Below are positions 44,400-52,771 of a stretch of 64,000 bases of DNA, piece by piece; position 1 is the first letter of the stretch, and each line of letters begins with the position of its first letter. The DNA lies in the NCBI GenBank assembly GCA_028277225.1, contig JANQHB010000037.1, forward strand, positions 1-64,000, read 5' to 3'. The stretch comes from Chlorobium sp. (GTDB lineage: Bacteria > Bacteroidota > Chlorobiia > Chlorobiales > Chlorobiaceae). The notes below the pieces were generated by a model. That model was not told the origin of the DNA and did no database searches. It saw nothing but the letters and a program-made list of their open reading frames with translations. The position numbers and the translations under genes were made by a program.

Positions 44400-45236
44400 T
44401 CATTGAGAAATCTCGCATCGTTTCTGCAGGTATGCTATTGCTTCAAGTTCTGCAGGTTTTGAATTTTTGTTGGTGTCGGACATAGCCTGAGCGGCATGCA
44501 GAGTCTTTTTGATCAAAAGCTGGTCTTGCCTTGAAATGCGTCCTACAATCCGCTGAAAATCTTCTTGAGAAGGGATGTCAAGCCGATCAACCCATTTTTT
44601 CAACAAAACCTCATCAATATCCCGTTGTTCAGCAAGGTCTAAGATAAAATCATACAGTACAGTCCGCTCTCCCTTCCGAAGCTGTCCGTCAGCTTTCCCG
44701 ATATAATATAATGCATGAATACTATCATGATACACATCAAAAACCCTGTCAAGAATGGCATGAGGTGAAGACTCGTATTTCATGCGCAAATATTTACCGA
44801 GATCGCCAATCACCTCTCCGGTTTCGCGATCAATAGCTTGCTGCACTCTGGAAACCCTGAACGATCGCCTGTCATCTCGTAAATGACATTCCCCCATGAA
44901 CAACGGATCTTTACCTTCGAACTTACAATACTGAACATCAACTGCCCGTTTCGTAAAACGGTCCTCATAATCGACATATTCAATGTCTAAAAAAACATCA
45001 CAAGGAACATACTCCGAAAATGACCTATAACCATCTTTTAAAGATTCCGTCTTTTTTTGCTCATCACGCGACCGAGAAATAAAATTTTTGAGAAATGGAA
45101 TAACCGGAGGAATTATTGCCAACCCAATTACGATAAAAGCGATTGCGATACCATGGTCTACAGAGAAGCCTCCCAAACCAGATAAGACAAAAAAAATCCC
45201 CAAAATCCATCGAACCACTGATATAACCAATGACAT
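44400..45236 (-). CDS. Membrane-anchored WYL-like/TerB-like protein (accessory block A)
   Basis: 278 residues. Two N-terminal spans (about 5-47), then a region resembling WYL ligand-binding domains (DVFLDIEYVDYEDRFTKRAV, RRSFRVSRVQQAIDRETGEV) and a C-terminal TerB-like helical bundle (IGKADGQLRKGERTVLYDFI, AEQRDIDEVLLKKWVDRLD). Not an XRE regulator. Position after the repressor, same strand as its neighbour. Possibly an envelope stress or superinfection factor (inference). Confidence 0.6.
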   Translation of the reverse strand: MSLVISVVRWILGIFFVLSGLGGFSVDHGIAIAFIVIGLAIIPPVIPFLKNFISRSRDEQKKTESLKDGYRSFSEYVPCDVFLDIEYVDYEDRFTKRAVDVQYCKFEGKDPLFMGECHLRDDRRSFRVSRVQQAIDRETGEVIGDLGKYLRMKYESSPHAILDRVFDVYHDSIHALYYIGKADGQLRKGERTVLYDFILDLAEQRDIDEVLLKKWVDRLDIPSQEDFQRIVGRISRQDQLLIKKTLHAAQAMSDTNKNSKPAELEAIAYLQKRCEISQ

Positions 45237-45250
45237 AATTCACCCCCTGT

Positions 45251-46069
45251 TCAATCAGAGCCAAACGCAAAATCCTGTAGCGTCCATTCTTCTTCTGCCG
45301 TTTGCTCCACAACACCGGTATAATTCGTACGGATCAACGCACCGAATGAGTTCTGCGCATCAACGTAGCCATAGACCATGTATTTCTGGCCCGACACACG
45401 AACGACTCGTACCTGGTCATCCCACGCCAGTGACGGAAACTTTGCTGTCGCCGGAGCCTTGAGGTTTCTTTTTACAAAGCCCTGCATCATCACATAAGCC
45501 ATAGTAGACTCATCCTGCTTCATCCACTCAGGTATGATGTATGGCGTCCCTTTTGGTGTGATGTTCACCAAGGCACCTTTATCGACCCATGCTGAATCAA
45601 CATACGCGGCTCTTGTGAATCGCATTGAATACTTTTTGTCTGGAGGCACGTCAAAAATCATATCAGCAAAAACCTGCTGTTCTGGTTGTACTGGCATAGA
45701 CATCTCACTTCCACTTACCAAAGCCTTGCTATACTGCTTTTCATCCTCATCAAAAAGATATATCGGATCAACAAGCAACTGATCGACTTTCTCGTCATTT
45801 TTCGTCGTTACCTTGACAACCAGCCAGCACTCGTCAGGCGTAACGTCTTTCTTGCTCCCCGGCAACTCCTTCACCCACTCAGAGCTTATAACCTGAAAAG
45901 TCGCTCCCTGTAGATCTACTTGATCACCCTCATTAAATACAGGGTAATCCGCCATAGAAACTTTCTCGGTATCGTCTTCCACTTCGGGCAGTAAAGAACC
46001 GATCACAAGAAGAGCAACAAAAGCCAGCAAAAGCCAACTATACCAGCGTAACCGGGGTTTTTCCTTCAT
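45251..46069 (-). CDS. Membrane-anchored DUF4352-like protein (accessory block A)
   Basis: 272 residues. One N-terminal span (YSWLLLAFVALLVIGSLLP) anchors an exported beta-rich domain of the DUF4352/Telokin-like type (FNEGDQVDLQGATFQVISSE, VTPDECWLVVKVTTKN) and a C-terminal domain (GFVKRNLKAPATAKFPSLAW) often seen in small lipoproteins. 14-bp gap to the WYL/TerB-like gene; probable operon. Confidence 0.6.
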   Translation of the reverse strand: MKEKPRLRWYSWLLLAFVALLVIGSLLPEVEDDTEKVSMADYPVFNEGDQVDLQGATFQVISSEWVKELPGSKKDVTPDECWLVVKVTTKNDEKVDQLLVDPIYLFDEDEKQYSKALVSGSEMSMPVQPEQQVFADMIFDVPPDKKYSMRFTRAAYVDSAWVDKGALVNITPKGTPYIIPEWMKQDESTMAYVMMQGFVKRNLKAPATAKFPSLAWDDQVRVVRVSGQKYMVYGYVDAQNSFGALIRTNYTGVVEQTAEEEWTLQDFAFGSD

Positions 46070-46390
46070 AATCTTTTGGGTTATAGGCTATCGAAACAGA
46101 AACGCCTCAATATACGTAATATTTTCGCATATTAATATGTAAAGGCTTTGCAAATAGCCTGTTACGCAATCACCACGAACCTCTCGACGTGGCGATGGAG
46201 CTTGACTTCAGAACGTTGGGGGAGCGTGGGTAATCAGAAGGACGGGGTGATACTTTTATTTTTTTTTACTATTTTTCTAAAATTATAGATCATTTTATAG
46301 AAGGTAAAAGAAGTACATCATGAAAGTGTATTAATTTAATGTAAATAAGCAAATAATTATTGTAAAACTTTTAAATATAGTGCAACAACC
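46070..46390. other. AT-rich junction of accessory blocks A and B
   Basis: 321 bp. The first ~180 bp contain a relic of the repressor 3' end (46166-46250); the rest is very AT-rich and likely holds the promoter for the plus-strand cassette at 46391. No intact gene. Confidence 0.5.
46166..46250 (+). pseudogene. Relic 1 of the repressor C-terminus
   Basis: Translation gives NHHEPLDVAMELDFRTLG, then after a frameshift GAWVIRRTG and stop at 46248-46250. The intact repressor ends NHHYEPIEITEHTKFDVQG and VVTWVIRKTG, so this is the degraded end of a related S24 repressor gene. Confidence 0.7.
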
Positions 46391-46651
46391 ATGACAGTTA
46401 AAAAAGGTATTCCAAAAAATAGTGCTGAAGAACTCGAATTACCCCTTAGAGTCCCCAAGACAAAAAAAAGACACATCTCAAAAGCAGAAGCAATAGCCAT
46501 TCAAAAGAAACTGGGTTATGCTTCAGTTAAATCATTATTGAGTGGTAGATCAACAAGACATAGCAGAATAGTACAATCAGCTGCCAAAGCAGGTCGTATT
46601 TCGCGTTCAGAGGCTCGTGCTGCTATTAAGAAAATCAAGAATATTATATAA
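46391..46651 (+). CDS. Small basic protein of accessory cassette B
   Basis: 86 residues, very basic. The second half is helical and positively charged (HISKAEAIAIQKKLGYASVK, SAAKAGRISRSEARAAIKKI), suggesting nucleic-acid contact. First gene of a three-gene plus-strand run with 9- and 5-bp gaps. Codon use is AT-rich compared with the prophage core. Not identified. Confidence 0.6.
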   Translation: MTVKKGIPKNSAEELELPLRVPKTKKRHISKAEAIAIQKKLGYASVKSLLSGRSTRHSRIVQSAAKAGRISRSEARAAIKKIKNII

Positions 46652-46660
46652 AAGATAATA

Positions 46661-47290
46661 ATGGCAGTCAAATCATATAACAGCAATGTATTCATTAACT
46701 GTCCATTTGACGAAAATTATAACGATATATTTTATGCCATTACTTTTGCTGTCTTTGACTGTGGTTTCGTGGCACGATGTGCACTAGAAGAAGATGATGG
46801 AGGAGATGTAAGAATAATTAAAATAAAAAACATCATATCTCAGTGTAAATATGGCATACATGATATTAGCAGAACCGATCTATGCATTAATACTGGCTTA
46901 CCAAGATTTAACATGCCACTTGAATTAGGCATATTTTTAGGCGCTAAAAGATATGGTGATGCCCACCAAAAAAAGAAAGTTTGCTTAATCACTGACAATG
47001 AGAAATATAGATATCAATCATTTATTTCAGACATTGCAGGTCAAGATATACGTGATCATGATAACAACCCAGAAAAAGCCATTACAATAGTACGCAATTG
47101 GCTCAATAACTCATCAAAAAGAACAACAATTCCTGGAGGCTCTACTATAATTGGTCGATATAATAGATTCAGGAGCGAATTACCAAGAATCTGTGCTAAT
47201 ATTCCTATCAATGAAGATGAACTCACATTCAACGATTACGCAACATTTGTATCGGAATGGCTTAAAATCAATCAAACGTCTAGCCCCTGA
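46661..47290 (+). CDS. FINCPFD-type predicted nucleotide-processing protein (TIR/deoxyribosyltransferase-like)
   Basis: 209 residues. NVFINCPFDENYNDIFYAIT, VARCALEEDDGGDVRIIKIK and CKYGIHDISRTDLC followed by FNMPLELGIFLGAK form a Rossmann-like domain resembling nucleoside 2-deoxyribosyltransferases and TIR-like effectors, with a Glu in the PLELG position. Such folds often degrade NAD or nucleotides in defence, but activity here is inference. Sits between two small basic proteins in cassette B; AT-rich, likely acquired. Confidence 0.65.
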   Translation: MAVKSYNSNVFINCPFDENYNDIFYAITFAVFDCGFVARCALEEDDGGDVRIIKIKNIISQCKYGIHDISRTDLCINTGLPRFNMPLELGIFLGAKRYGDAHQKKKVCLITDNEKYRYQSFISDIAGQDIRDHDNNPEKAITIVRNWLNNSSKRTTIPGGSTIIGRYNRFRSELPRICANIPINEDELTFNDYATFVSEWLKINQTSSP

Positions 47291-47295
47291 TACAT

Positions 47296-47550
47296 ATGAC
47301 GAATAAAAAAGTCACGGGAAAAAAAGCGGCAAGTAAAGCCTCGAAAACTTTAACAAGCAAATCGACAGGCAAAAAGTCAAAAACTGCTGCTGGCAGTGCA
47401 CTATCCCAAAGAAAAGCACCTAAAAAGCAAACATCGCCAAAAGCGGCTACTGCAGCCTCTAAAACCCTAAAAGATGGCAGAACAAGCAAGACATCTAAAT
47501 CCGCTGCGGGTAGCGCTCTAGCCCAGAAAAGCGGGAAAAAGAAAAAATAG
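47296..47550 (+). CDS. Lysine-rich repeat protein of accessory cassette B
   Basis: 84 residues built of two ~30-aa repeats: KAASKASKTLTSKSTG with SKTAAGSALSQR and KAATAASKTLKDGRTS with SKSAAGSALAQK. Extremely Lys/Ser/Ala-rich, probably unfolded or helical on nucleic acid. I recall similar AAGSALxQ proteins beside FINCPFD genes elsewhere, which would make the pair a conserved unit (not searched). Confidence 0.6.
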   Translation: MTNKKVTGKKAASKASKTLTSKSTGKKSKTAAGSALSQRKAPKKQTSPKAATAASKTLKDGRTSKTSKSAAGSALAQKSGKKKK

Positions 47551-47942
47551 CCCTCGTCTTACAAGATCGCATCTCTCCCTTTAGCTTTTCAGAAGTCCAG
47601 AAATTGCTAAGGAACGTAAAGCTCATACCCGAGAATCCTTAATATTTGACTATCGATGAAACCAAAGACATGGATTTCCGGATGCTGGGGGTGGTAACGT
47701 GGGTGGTGAGGAGGACGGGGTGATGCAATGCTACCTTTTGATAAAAACGAGCAAATTGTTTCGTGCAACGTTCTAATGAATTTTTCGTATTTTTCTTGCG
47801 TTTACATCAGCAGAACCATTTTTTCTGCCCTTTTTTCTAAGCGAGAACCAGATCATAACGCTGGAAGCTTGTAGACCGTCACTTAGGACTGTCTACAGCA
47901 GTGGCACTCATAATCACCCCTCAATACGTAACAAAGCACTAG
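47551..47942. other. Junction of accessory blocks B and C
   Basis: 392 bp without an intact gene. It contains the second repressor relic (47604-47723) and then ~220 bp of mixed sequence preceding the protease gene, presumably its promoter. Confidence 0.5.
47604..47723 (+). pseudogene. Relic 2 of the repressor C-terminus
   Basis: One phase reads LLRNVKLIPENP, one stop, then YLTIDETKDMDFRMLGVVTW and VVRRTG with the terminal stop at 47721-47723. It is homologous to the end of the S24 repressor (KVMLMPSNHHY and QGVVTWVIRKTG) but closer to other S24 proteins, so it derives from a different phage repressor. Confidence 0.75.
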
Positions 47943-48917
47943 ATGAGCATGACAAGCGGTACCACTGAGAAAATTATTGATTATGATGGCGACATTATCT
48001 TTTATCATGGCGACATCAATATTGATGGATACGGTAAAATATCTTCTATTATAGAAAACAAGAAAAAGGACAAGAAGAAAAAGATATGCTTAATTCTTGT
48101 TACGCTAGGAGGTGATCCAAACGCCGCTTACAGAATTTCTAGAGCATTATATCATCACTACAGAAATAACATTGAGATACTTATACCTGACATCTGCAAA
48201 TCTGCAGGAACACTACTTTGCATAGGAGCCTCAAAGCTTATAATTGGTGATAGGGGAGAACTTGGCCCTCTTGACATTCAGCTCAGAAAACCAGATGAAA
48301 TGTTTGAGCAAATGTCTGGCCTTAACATTATGCAGACCATTAATCAACTACAACAACAAGTATTAAATTCTTTTGAAGATTATTTAATAACGATTCGTTC
48401 TCGAAGCAGAATCTCAACTAAAATGGCGGCTGAGATTGCCACTAAGCTGTCTGAGGTATTCATAACACCAATAAGCGAAAAAATTGATGCATTAACAATA
48501 GGCGAGCATCAAAGAGCAATGACCGTCGGTTTTGAGTATGGAAGCAGACTTAATAAAACAATGAAATCCCTAAAAGAAGGGGCTCTTGAAAAATTATTAA
48601 CAAGCTATCCTTCTCATAGCTTTGTTATAGACAGAAAAGAAGCATCAACTTTATTTAATAATGTTTCTGCACCAGCAAATACAACTCTTGATTTATATAA
48701 TACAATAAAAGACATATTAGCAGAAAAAGAAATGCCAGCTTATACACCTCAGGTAATAGATATAGCCACCACCACCACAAATAACAACAACAATGGCAAA
48801 ACTAATAGTAGTACCCAAAACAATGCCGCATCAAAACAACCTGGCCTTAAAAAAAGCAAACGAACTGATGGCCTCTCAAAACCAGAAAGTCAGACTGATG
48901 AGCAAAATTCTAAATAA
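47943..48917 (+). CDS. ClpP-class serine protease of SDH type (SDH_sah-like)
   Basis: 324 residues. ICLILVTLGGDPNAAYRISR and DICKSAGTLLCIGASKLIIG, with GELGPLDIQLR, match the SDH protease family: Ser in KSAGT is the predicted nucleophile. No signal peptide. The C-terminal ~60 residues are Asn/Thr/Lys-rich and disordered. The family is often found with defence-like genes. A strong terminator follows (49022-49061). Confidence 0.75.
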   Translation: MSMTSGTTEKIIDYDGDIIFYHGDINIDGYGKISSIIENKKKDKKKKICLILVTLGGDPNAAYRISRALYHHYRNNIEILIPDICKSAGTLLCIGASKLIIGDRGELGPLDIQLRKPDEMFEQMSGLNIMQTINQLQQQVLNSFEDYLITIRSRSRISTKMAAEIATKLSEVFITPISEKIDALTIGEHQRAMTVGFEYGSRLNKTMKSLKEGALEKLLTSYPSHSFVIDRKEASTLFNNVSAPANTTLDLYNTIKDILAEKEMPAYTPQVIDIATTTTNNNNNGKTNSSTQNNAASKQPGLKKSKRTDGLSKPESQTDEQNSK

Positions 48918-49021
48918 TCAATCACAATCAAAACTCTCACCAAGCGGCACGTCTGATAACAAAAAGCATTCACATACCGACAAACATCACTAAAGCGCAC
49001 CAAAACAAAATATTACAAAAA

Positions 49022-49061
49022 ACACAAAAAGTCTCGTTCATGAGACTTTTTGTGTTTTTTT
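49022..49061 (+). terminator. Rho-independent terminator after the SDH-type protease
   Basis: acacaaaaagtctc (49022-49035) and gagactttttgtgt (49042-49055) form a perfect 14-bp stem with a 6-nt loop, then a T run. It could serve the convergent minus-strand gene as well. Confidence 0.85.
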
Positions 49062-49085
49062 CTTTCTCTGGCTACACTCTCGCAC

Positions 49086-49298
49086 TCATTTATCCTTTAA
49101 ATTCAATTCTTTTCCAATATTTTCTTCATCTATCTCCCACTGGTCCGCCAAACGTTTTTCATACCGGACATTAATCTCATTTAGATCGTATTGTTTAATA
49201 CGATCTAAACTTGACCTAGAAAAACCATAAATATAATTTTTTGATGTTTTTTCTAGTTCTTCACTTTTTAAATTACGCCCTCCAAGTCGTTCAAACAT
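49086..49298 (-). CDS. Small protein downstream of the 341-aa gene
   Basis: 70 residues from ATG 49298, preceded by GGGAGAT and overlapping the upstream gene's stop by 8 bp. MFERLGGRNLKSEELEKTSK onward is charged and helical. Unknown; coupled to the gene before it. Confidence 0.55.
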   Translation of the reverse strand: MFERLGGRNLKSEELEKTSKNYIYGFSRSSLDRIKQYDLNEINVRYEKRLADQWEIDEENIGKELNLKDK

Positions 49299-50316
49299 TA
49301 CTATCTCCCGATGAATTTTTGTATTCGGATACTGTAGATGAACCTTCAATATACATTAAACGAGTCAATACTATAAGGGACAATAGGTCTGCGAATACAT
49401 ACATCACATTTACATCTATATTATAAAAACATTTAGGATCTGGATCATCAAAATAATATGTATCGGCATTTTCAATATATATAATCCCAAGAATAGCACG
49501 TCCATCTTTTGGCATTTTCAGCAGCCTTATAATTTTAGATTCAAGAGTATGTCCTATCGCATGCTCGCGAAAAGTAACAGGAACAGCAAGAATCGACTTG
49601 TATGTAGATAAATAGTCTTCTGAGTCGCCACCACTTTTATCTATCCATTTCTTGTCAGGCTTGTAATTTTTTTTCCACAAGTTATGCCATAATCTTGAAA
49701 CAAGTATCTTATCCCGATGCCGTCTTCTATAACCTGTTCGTATTTTATCGACATCTATCCCATGATGTTTGTCATATTTATATTTATCATCCTTTTTTAT
49801 TAATTTCGGCAAATCATTTATAAGAACAGGACAACCATCTTCCTCTATTTTCTTTAATACAGGATATTCATCTATTGTTTTGTACTTATTATCATCATGA
49901 TCATTTGTGTTAGACATCTTTATACTTGTGACACCTTTTGGGGTGCAATCATCTGCCTGTAATATCCCAACCCTGGGCTGATCTTTACAAAGATGAGTCA
50001 AGGCGAAATACTCTTGTATGTACTCTATGATCTGAGCACATAGGCGTTTATAGTGCTCTTCTACGTGTCTCTCGAGCTCTTTATATTTTTCATCTGTATC
50101 TGCTTTACCAGCCTCAAACGATTTCTTAAACTCCCTATGCAATCGAGAAGTCAAAACTTGATAGTTTGCATATTCAAACTGAAACTTACAAACTTTCCGA
50201 CGAATAATTTCAGTAATCTTAGGGACCGTAGTACTAACCGCGCTAAACCTGGAAAATCGCACAACTACCATGACGATACGGGCCAAGATTCCTACATTGT
50301 TCCCATCTATAGCCAT
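49291..50316 (-). CDS. Unknown protein with GAF-like C-terminal domain
   Basis: 341 residues. N-terminal helical part (VSTTVPKITEIIRRKVCKFQ), then a mixed alpha/beta region whose end (SILAVPVTFREHAIGHTLES, RAILGIIYIENADTYYFDDP, FADLLSLIVLTRLMY) resembles a GAF domain. AT-rich like other cargo. Transcribed toward the SDH protease terminator together with a 70-aa gene. Possible sensor of a small ligand (inference). Confidence 0.5.
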   Translation of the reverse strand: MAIDGNNVGILARIVMVVVRFSRFSAVSTTVPKITEIIRRKVCKFQFEYANYQVLTSRLHREFKKSFEAGKADTDEKYKELERHVEEHYKRLCAQIIEYIQEYFALTHLCKDQPRVGILQADDCTPKGVTSIKMSNTNDHDDNKYKTIDEYPVLKKIEEDGCPVLINDLPKLIKKDDKYKYDKHHGIDVDKIRTGYRRRHRDKILVSRLWHNLWKKNYKPDKKWIDKSGGDSEDYLSTYKSILAVPVTFREHAIGHTLESKIIRLLKMPKDGRAILGIIYIENADTYYFDDPDPKCFYNIDVNVMYVFADLLSLIVLTRLMYIEGSSTVSEYKNSSGDSNV

Positions 50317-50785
50317 GCTAAATAGAGTGCTGATTATTTCTAGTGATTAATCTTGCCAATAATATTAAAGTTCTAAATTAACAATTTTCAACTATTAACC
50401 GGAATAAAAAGTTGCCATTATTTATTCTAGAAGGCACCGTGGCTTAATGATAGTAAAAGGCCTACAAATCATTTTATACCGCAAGCATCAAACTTTTCCT
50501 GAAGAAAATCATCATCCTTCAACTGGCACTCCCATATCCGTAAAACAGACCAACCTTTTTCTTGTAACCTGAGAGTCACCTCTTGATCTCTCTGCCGATT
50601 CCTGGCTATCTTTGCAGTCCAGGGTAGCTATCACGGGTCTCGCAATCAAGCGGCAATTCTCTTGGCATAACAAGTCATTGGTTCGTTTCATCAGCGACGC
50701 GGCTTAACCGCATCTGCAGCATTTGGCTTGTTTGTCAAATTGCGAATTGTTTATGTCATTGATATTTCAATCAATAATTAATCGC
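50317..50785. other. Gene-free stretch with a vsr relic
   Basis: 469 bp. Apart from the decayed vsr 3' end (50469-50622) I see only AT-rich sequence on the left and unrecognised, stop-rich sequence on the right. Confidence 0.5.
50469..50622 (-). pseudogene. vsr: Relic of a very-short-patch-repair endonuclease (Vsr) gene
   Basis: Minus-strand translation reads WTAKIARNRQRDQEVTLRLQ, EKGWSVLRIWECQLKDDDF and a stop at 50469. KxxRNxxRD and GWxVLRIWEC are the C-terminal signature of Vsr mismatch endonucleases. The N-terminal two thirds with the catalytic residues are absent upstream, so it is a fragment. Confidence 0.72.
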
Positions 50786-51745
50786 CTACCTGCGATGTAC
50801 TGTAGTTCCTCTACCCCATACTGTATCAAAATGGCTAAGTATTGATTCAGCGACACCGGCATTTGTTTCACTAAAAATGAGTAATATATTATTTCTGCTC
50901 TGCTGAGTTGCTGAAACAACTTGAAAATATATTAAGTCATCTATTCGAAAAGCAATTTGTGTTGGAAATTCATTATATGTCATAATTCTACATTCTTCCG
51001 GAAATTCCATTAAAGTTTCGCTTGCTTTTTCTAAGGAATCGCGCAATTGATCACGAAAATGCCGGGTAGAAATCCCAACTTGCCTAGCGCGGTGTGCAGC
51101 AAAATCACTTTCAGGGTCAAGAGTAAGGATACGAACTCTTAAGTTATTTTCTTTTTTAAGTTGCTCTCTGATATTAACTAAATGCCCTGCAGTTACAAGA
51201 GAGTGAAGGTTGGTTGTTAGAATATCAACCCGTTCTTTTGCTGACATAAAATGCTGGGAAAGATCAGATAGCACTCGATTTGAAAACGCATTAATCAAAT
51301 AGTTTGATTGGTATCTTTTTGCAACAAGGGATTCAATTGCACCTTTAAGATAACCTTGAAGTTTTTGTGGGATTAAACTCATTTCATCGACATCATATTC
51401 AAAATAAAGTCTCCCTCCAAAATCGGCAGGAACTCTTACACCCTTTTGTACAGCAATAATAACAGGCTTTCTAATCCCTATTGCATATCCCATTTCAAAA
51501 AGAACATTTGGGTTTAATTGGCTTATTTCAGCGATTGCAAAATCAGTGAACTCAATATGTTTTTTAAGATGATCTTCTAAATTTTCAATATCAAGAGGAG
51601 GAGTTAAATCTGCTCGATTTAACTCGATATTATGTTCAGTTGTATCGTTAAAACGATTAATAGAATCTTGCACTTTATGGAAAAACTCATCTTGATGAGG
51701 GCCATTAAATTGCATCATTAAAAAACATGAAATATTCATAAGCAT
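50786..51745 (-). CDS. TIR/nucleoside-deoxyribosyltransferase-like protein with C-terminal sensor-like domain
   Basis: 319 residues. The first ~110 residues (LDIENLEDHLKKHIEFTDFA, ISQLNPNVLFEMGYAIGIRK) form the Rossmann-like fold used by nucleotide-directed TIR/DUF4062-type proteins; NPNVxxExGYA is diagnostic. The rest (NNLRVRILTLDPESDFAAHR, RIDDLIYFQVVSATQQSRNN) resembles regulatory domains seen in other proteins of this group. Isolated minus-strand gene, AT-rich. Defence-related role is inference. Confidence 0.6.
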   Translation of the reverse strand: MLMNISCFLMMQFNGPHQDEFFHKVQDSINRFNDTTEHNIELNRADLTPPLDIENLEDHLKKHIEFTDFAIAEISQLNPNVLFEMGYAIGIRKPVIIAVQKGVRVPADFGGRLYFEYDVDEMSLIPQKLQGYLKGAIESLVAKRYQSNYLINAFSNRVLSDLSQHFMSAKERVDILTTNLHSLVTAGHLVNIREQLKKENNLRVRILTLDPESDFAAHRARQVGISTRHFRDQLRDSLEKASETLMEFPEECRIMTYNEFPTQIAFRIDDLIYFQVVSATQQSRNNILLIFSETNAGVAESILSHFDTVWGRGTTVHRR

Positions 51746-51978
51746 CTCCTTATTATTACCAGCACATACTACATGAATATACGTAAAATTCCGCGAAACA
51801 AACGAACCAGACAGGAATTTTTACATCATAAGACATGATATTGCAGTGCTTTAAGCTCAACCAATCCCTTGTAGCCCAGAATTCAGAACAAATCTCAAAT
51901 ACTGCATTAATTCACTTTTTCCTTTCACGCCAAACAAGAATTTTCTACCTTGTTGAAGAAGAATAACTCTATCCCCTC

Positions 51979-52191
51979 ATGATGCCAAACTCAATACCTG
52001 CTCAGCTCTTAGCCGACCTGAGTATTTATATGTCTGTTATTTTCGGATTTGCCCTGCTTCTGTGGCAAAGAGACCGGAAGAGAAAAAAAATGAGCTCATC
52101 TCACAACCCACATCTGTTCACTCATGAACGTCAAATCCTTCCAGATCAACGGCTTTCAGGTCGAAATACGGGCAGAAAAACTGCCAGGTAA
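51979..52191 (+). CDS. Single-span membrane peptide of the serial cassette, copy 1
   Basis: Reads MMPNSIPAQLLADLSIYMSV, IFGFALLLWQRDRKRKK: a short N-terminus, one hydrophobic span and a basic tail. The stop present after the basic tail in copies 2 and 3 is missing, so the frame continues to 70 codons and overlaps the 65-aa gene. Confidence 0.6.
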   Translation: MMPNSIPAQLLADLSIYMSVIFGFALLLWQRDRKRKKMSSSHNPHLFTHERQILPDQRLSGRNTGRKTAR

Positions 52192-52321
52192 GATGGTGGG
52201 GGTGACCTTGTATATAAGCGATAGTAAAGTCGACAATGTTGATCTGGACGTCAAGGAAGAAGAGCTGGAGAAAACTGCAGACAGGCTTGAACGTTTGCTG
52301 AAAAAGAACCTTTCGATGTAG
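52124..52321 (+). CDS. 65-aa protein of the serial cassette, copy 1
   Basis: MNVKSFQINGFQVEIRAEKL, KMVGVTLYISDSKVDNVDLD, EEELEKTADRLERLLKKNLS: a beta-rich first half and a charged C-terminal helix. 49 of 65 positions are identical to copy 2 (55810-56007) by eye. Family unknown. No ribosome site is obvious; translation may be coupled to the upstream peptide. Confidence 0.7.
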   Translation: MNVKSFQINGFQVEIRAEKLPGKMVGVTLYISDSKVDNVDLDVKEEELEKTADRLERLLKKNLSM

Positions 52322-52397
52322 GAGAAACGCAATAACCTCAAAATCCCTTCAATACTAAATGGTCTTTTTTCGTTAAACTTAAAAAACAGAGGATATT

Positions 52398-52742
52398 ATG
52401 AGTAGAATAAGTGGTAATATCGACAACTACGTTCTTAGAGTTCTAACACCAAGCGTAAAGAACAACTATAAACGGGTAATTACACTCTACGGTAGTTTTG
52501 GAATTGCGCTTTTACATTTTGTTCCGGAAGGCGGGGTTTTGGGCACCAACAGGAAAAGGAGGGGAATGGATGTGTTCTATGTCTTTTTCTGGGAAAGTGC
52601 ATGGGACTCAATTGTTGATATAATTCGCAATGAAGATCCCACTACATTCTTTTTCCATACCGAGCATAATTACGCATTCATAACTACTGCTAGGGAGCCT
52701 GCAGGTGAGGAGGAAATTATAAATCCTGGTGATAGAGACTAG
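52398..52742 (+). CDS. Hypothetical protein, 114 aa
   Basis: MSRISGNIDNYVLRVLTPSV onward, preceded by GAGGATATT before the ATG. Alpha/beta, no membrane span, acidic C-terminus. It sits between the cassette and the integrase and is not recognised. Confidence 0.55.
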   Translation: MSRISGNIDNYVLRVLTPSVKNNYKRVITLYGSFGIALLHFVPEGGVLGTNRKRRGMDVFYVFFWESAWDSIVDIIRNEDPTTFFFHTEHNYAFITTAREPAGEEEIINPGDRD

Positions 52743-52771
52743 ATATTCATTTTCATATTGCCTAAATAAAA

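Larger units (their letters stand above)
51770..52321 (+). repeat. Serial cassette copy 1 (inside the prophage)
   Basis: Non-coding leader (tacgtaaaattccgcg, tgtagcccagaattcagaac, caaacaagaattt), single-span peptide gene and 65-aa gene, homologous to 55395-56007 outside the prophage and more distantly to copies 3 and 4. Confidence 0.7.

Noticed and set aside
48793..48993. 66-codon frame overlapping the end of the SDH-type protease
   Set aside because: Low-complexity shadow of the Asn/Thr-rich tail; no ribosome site.
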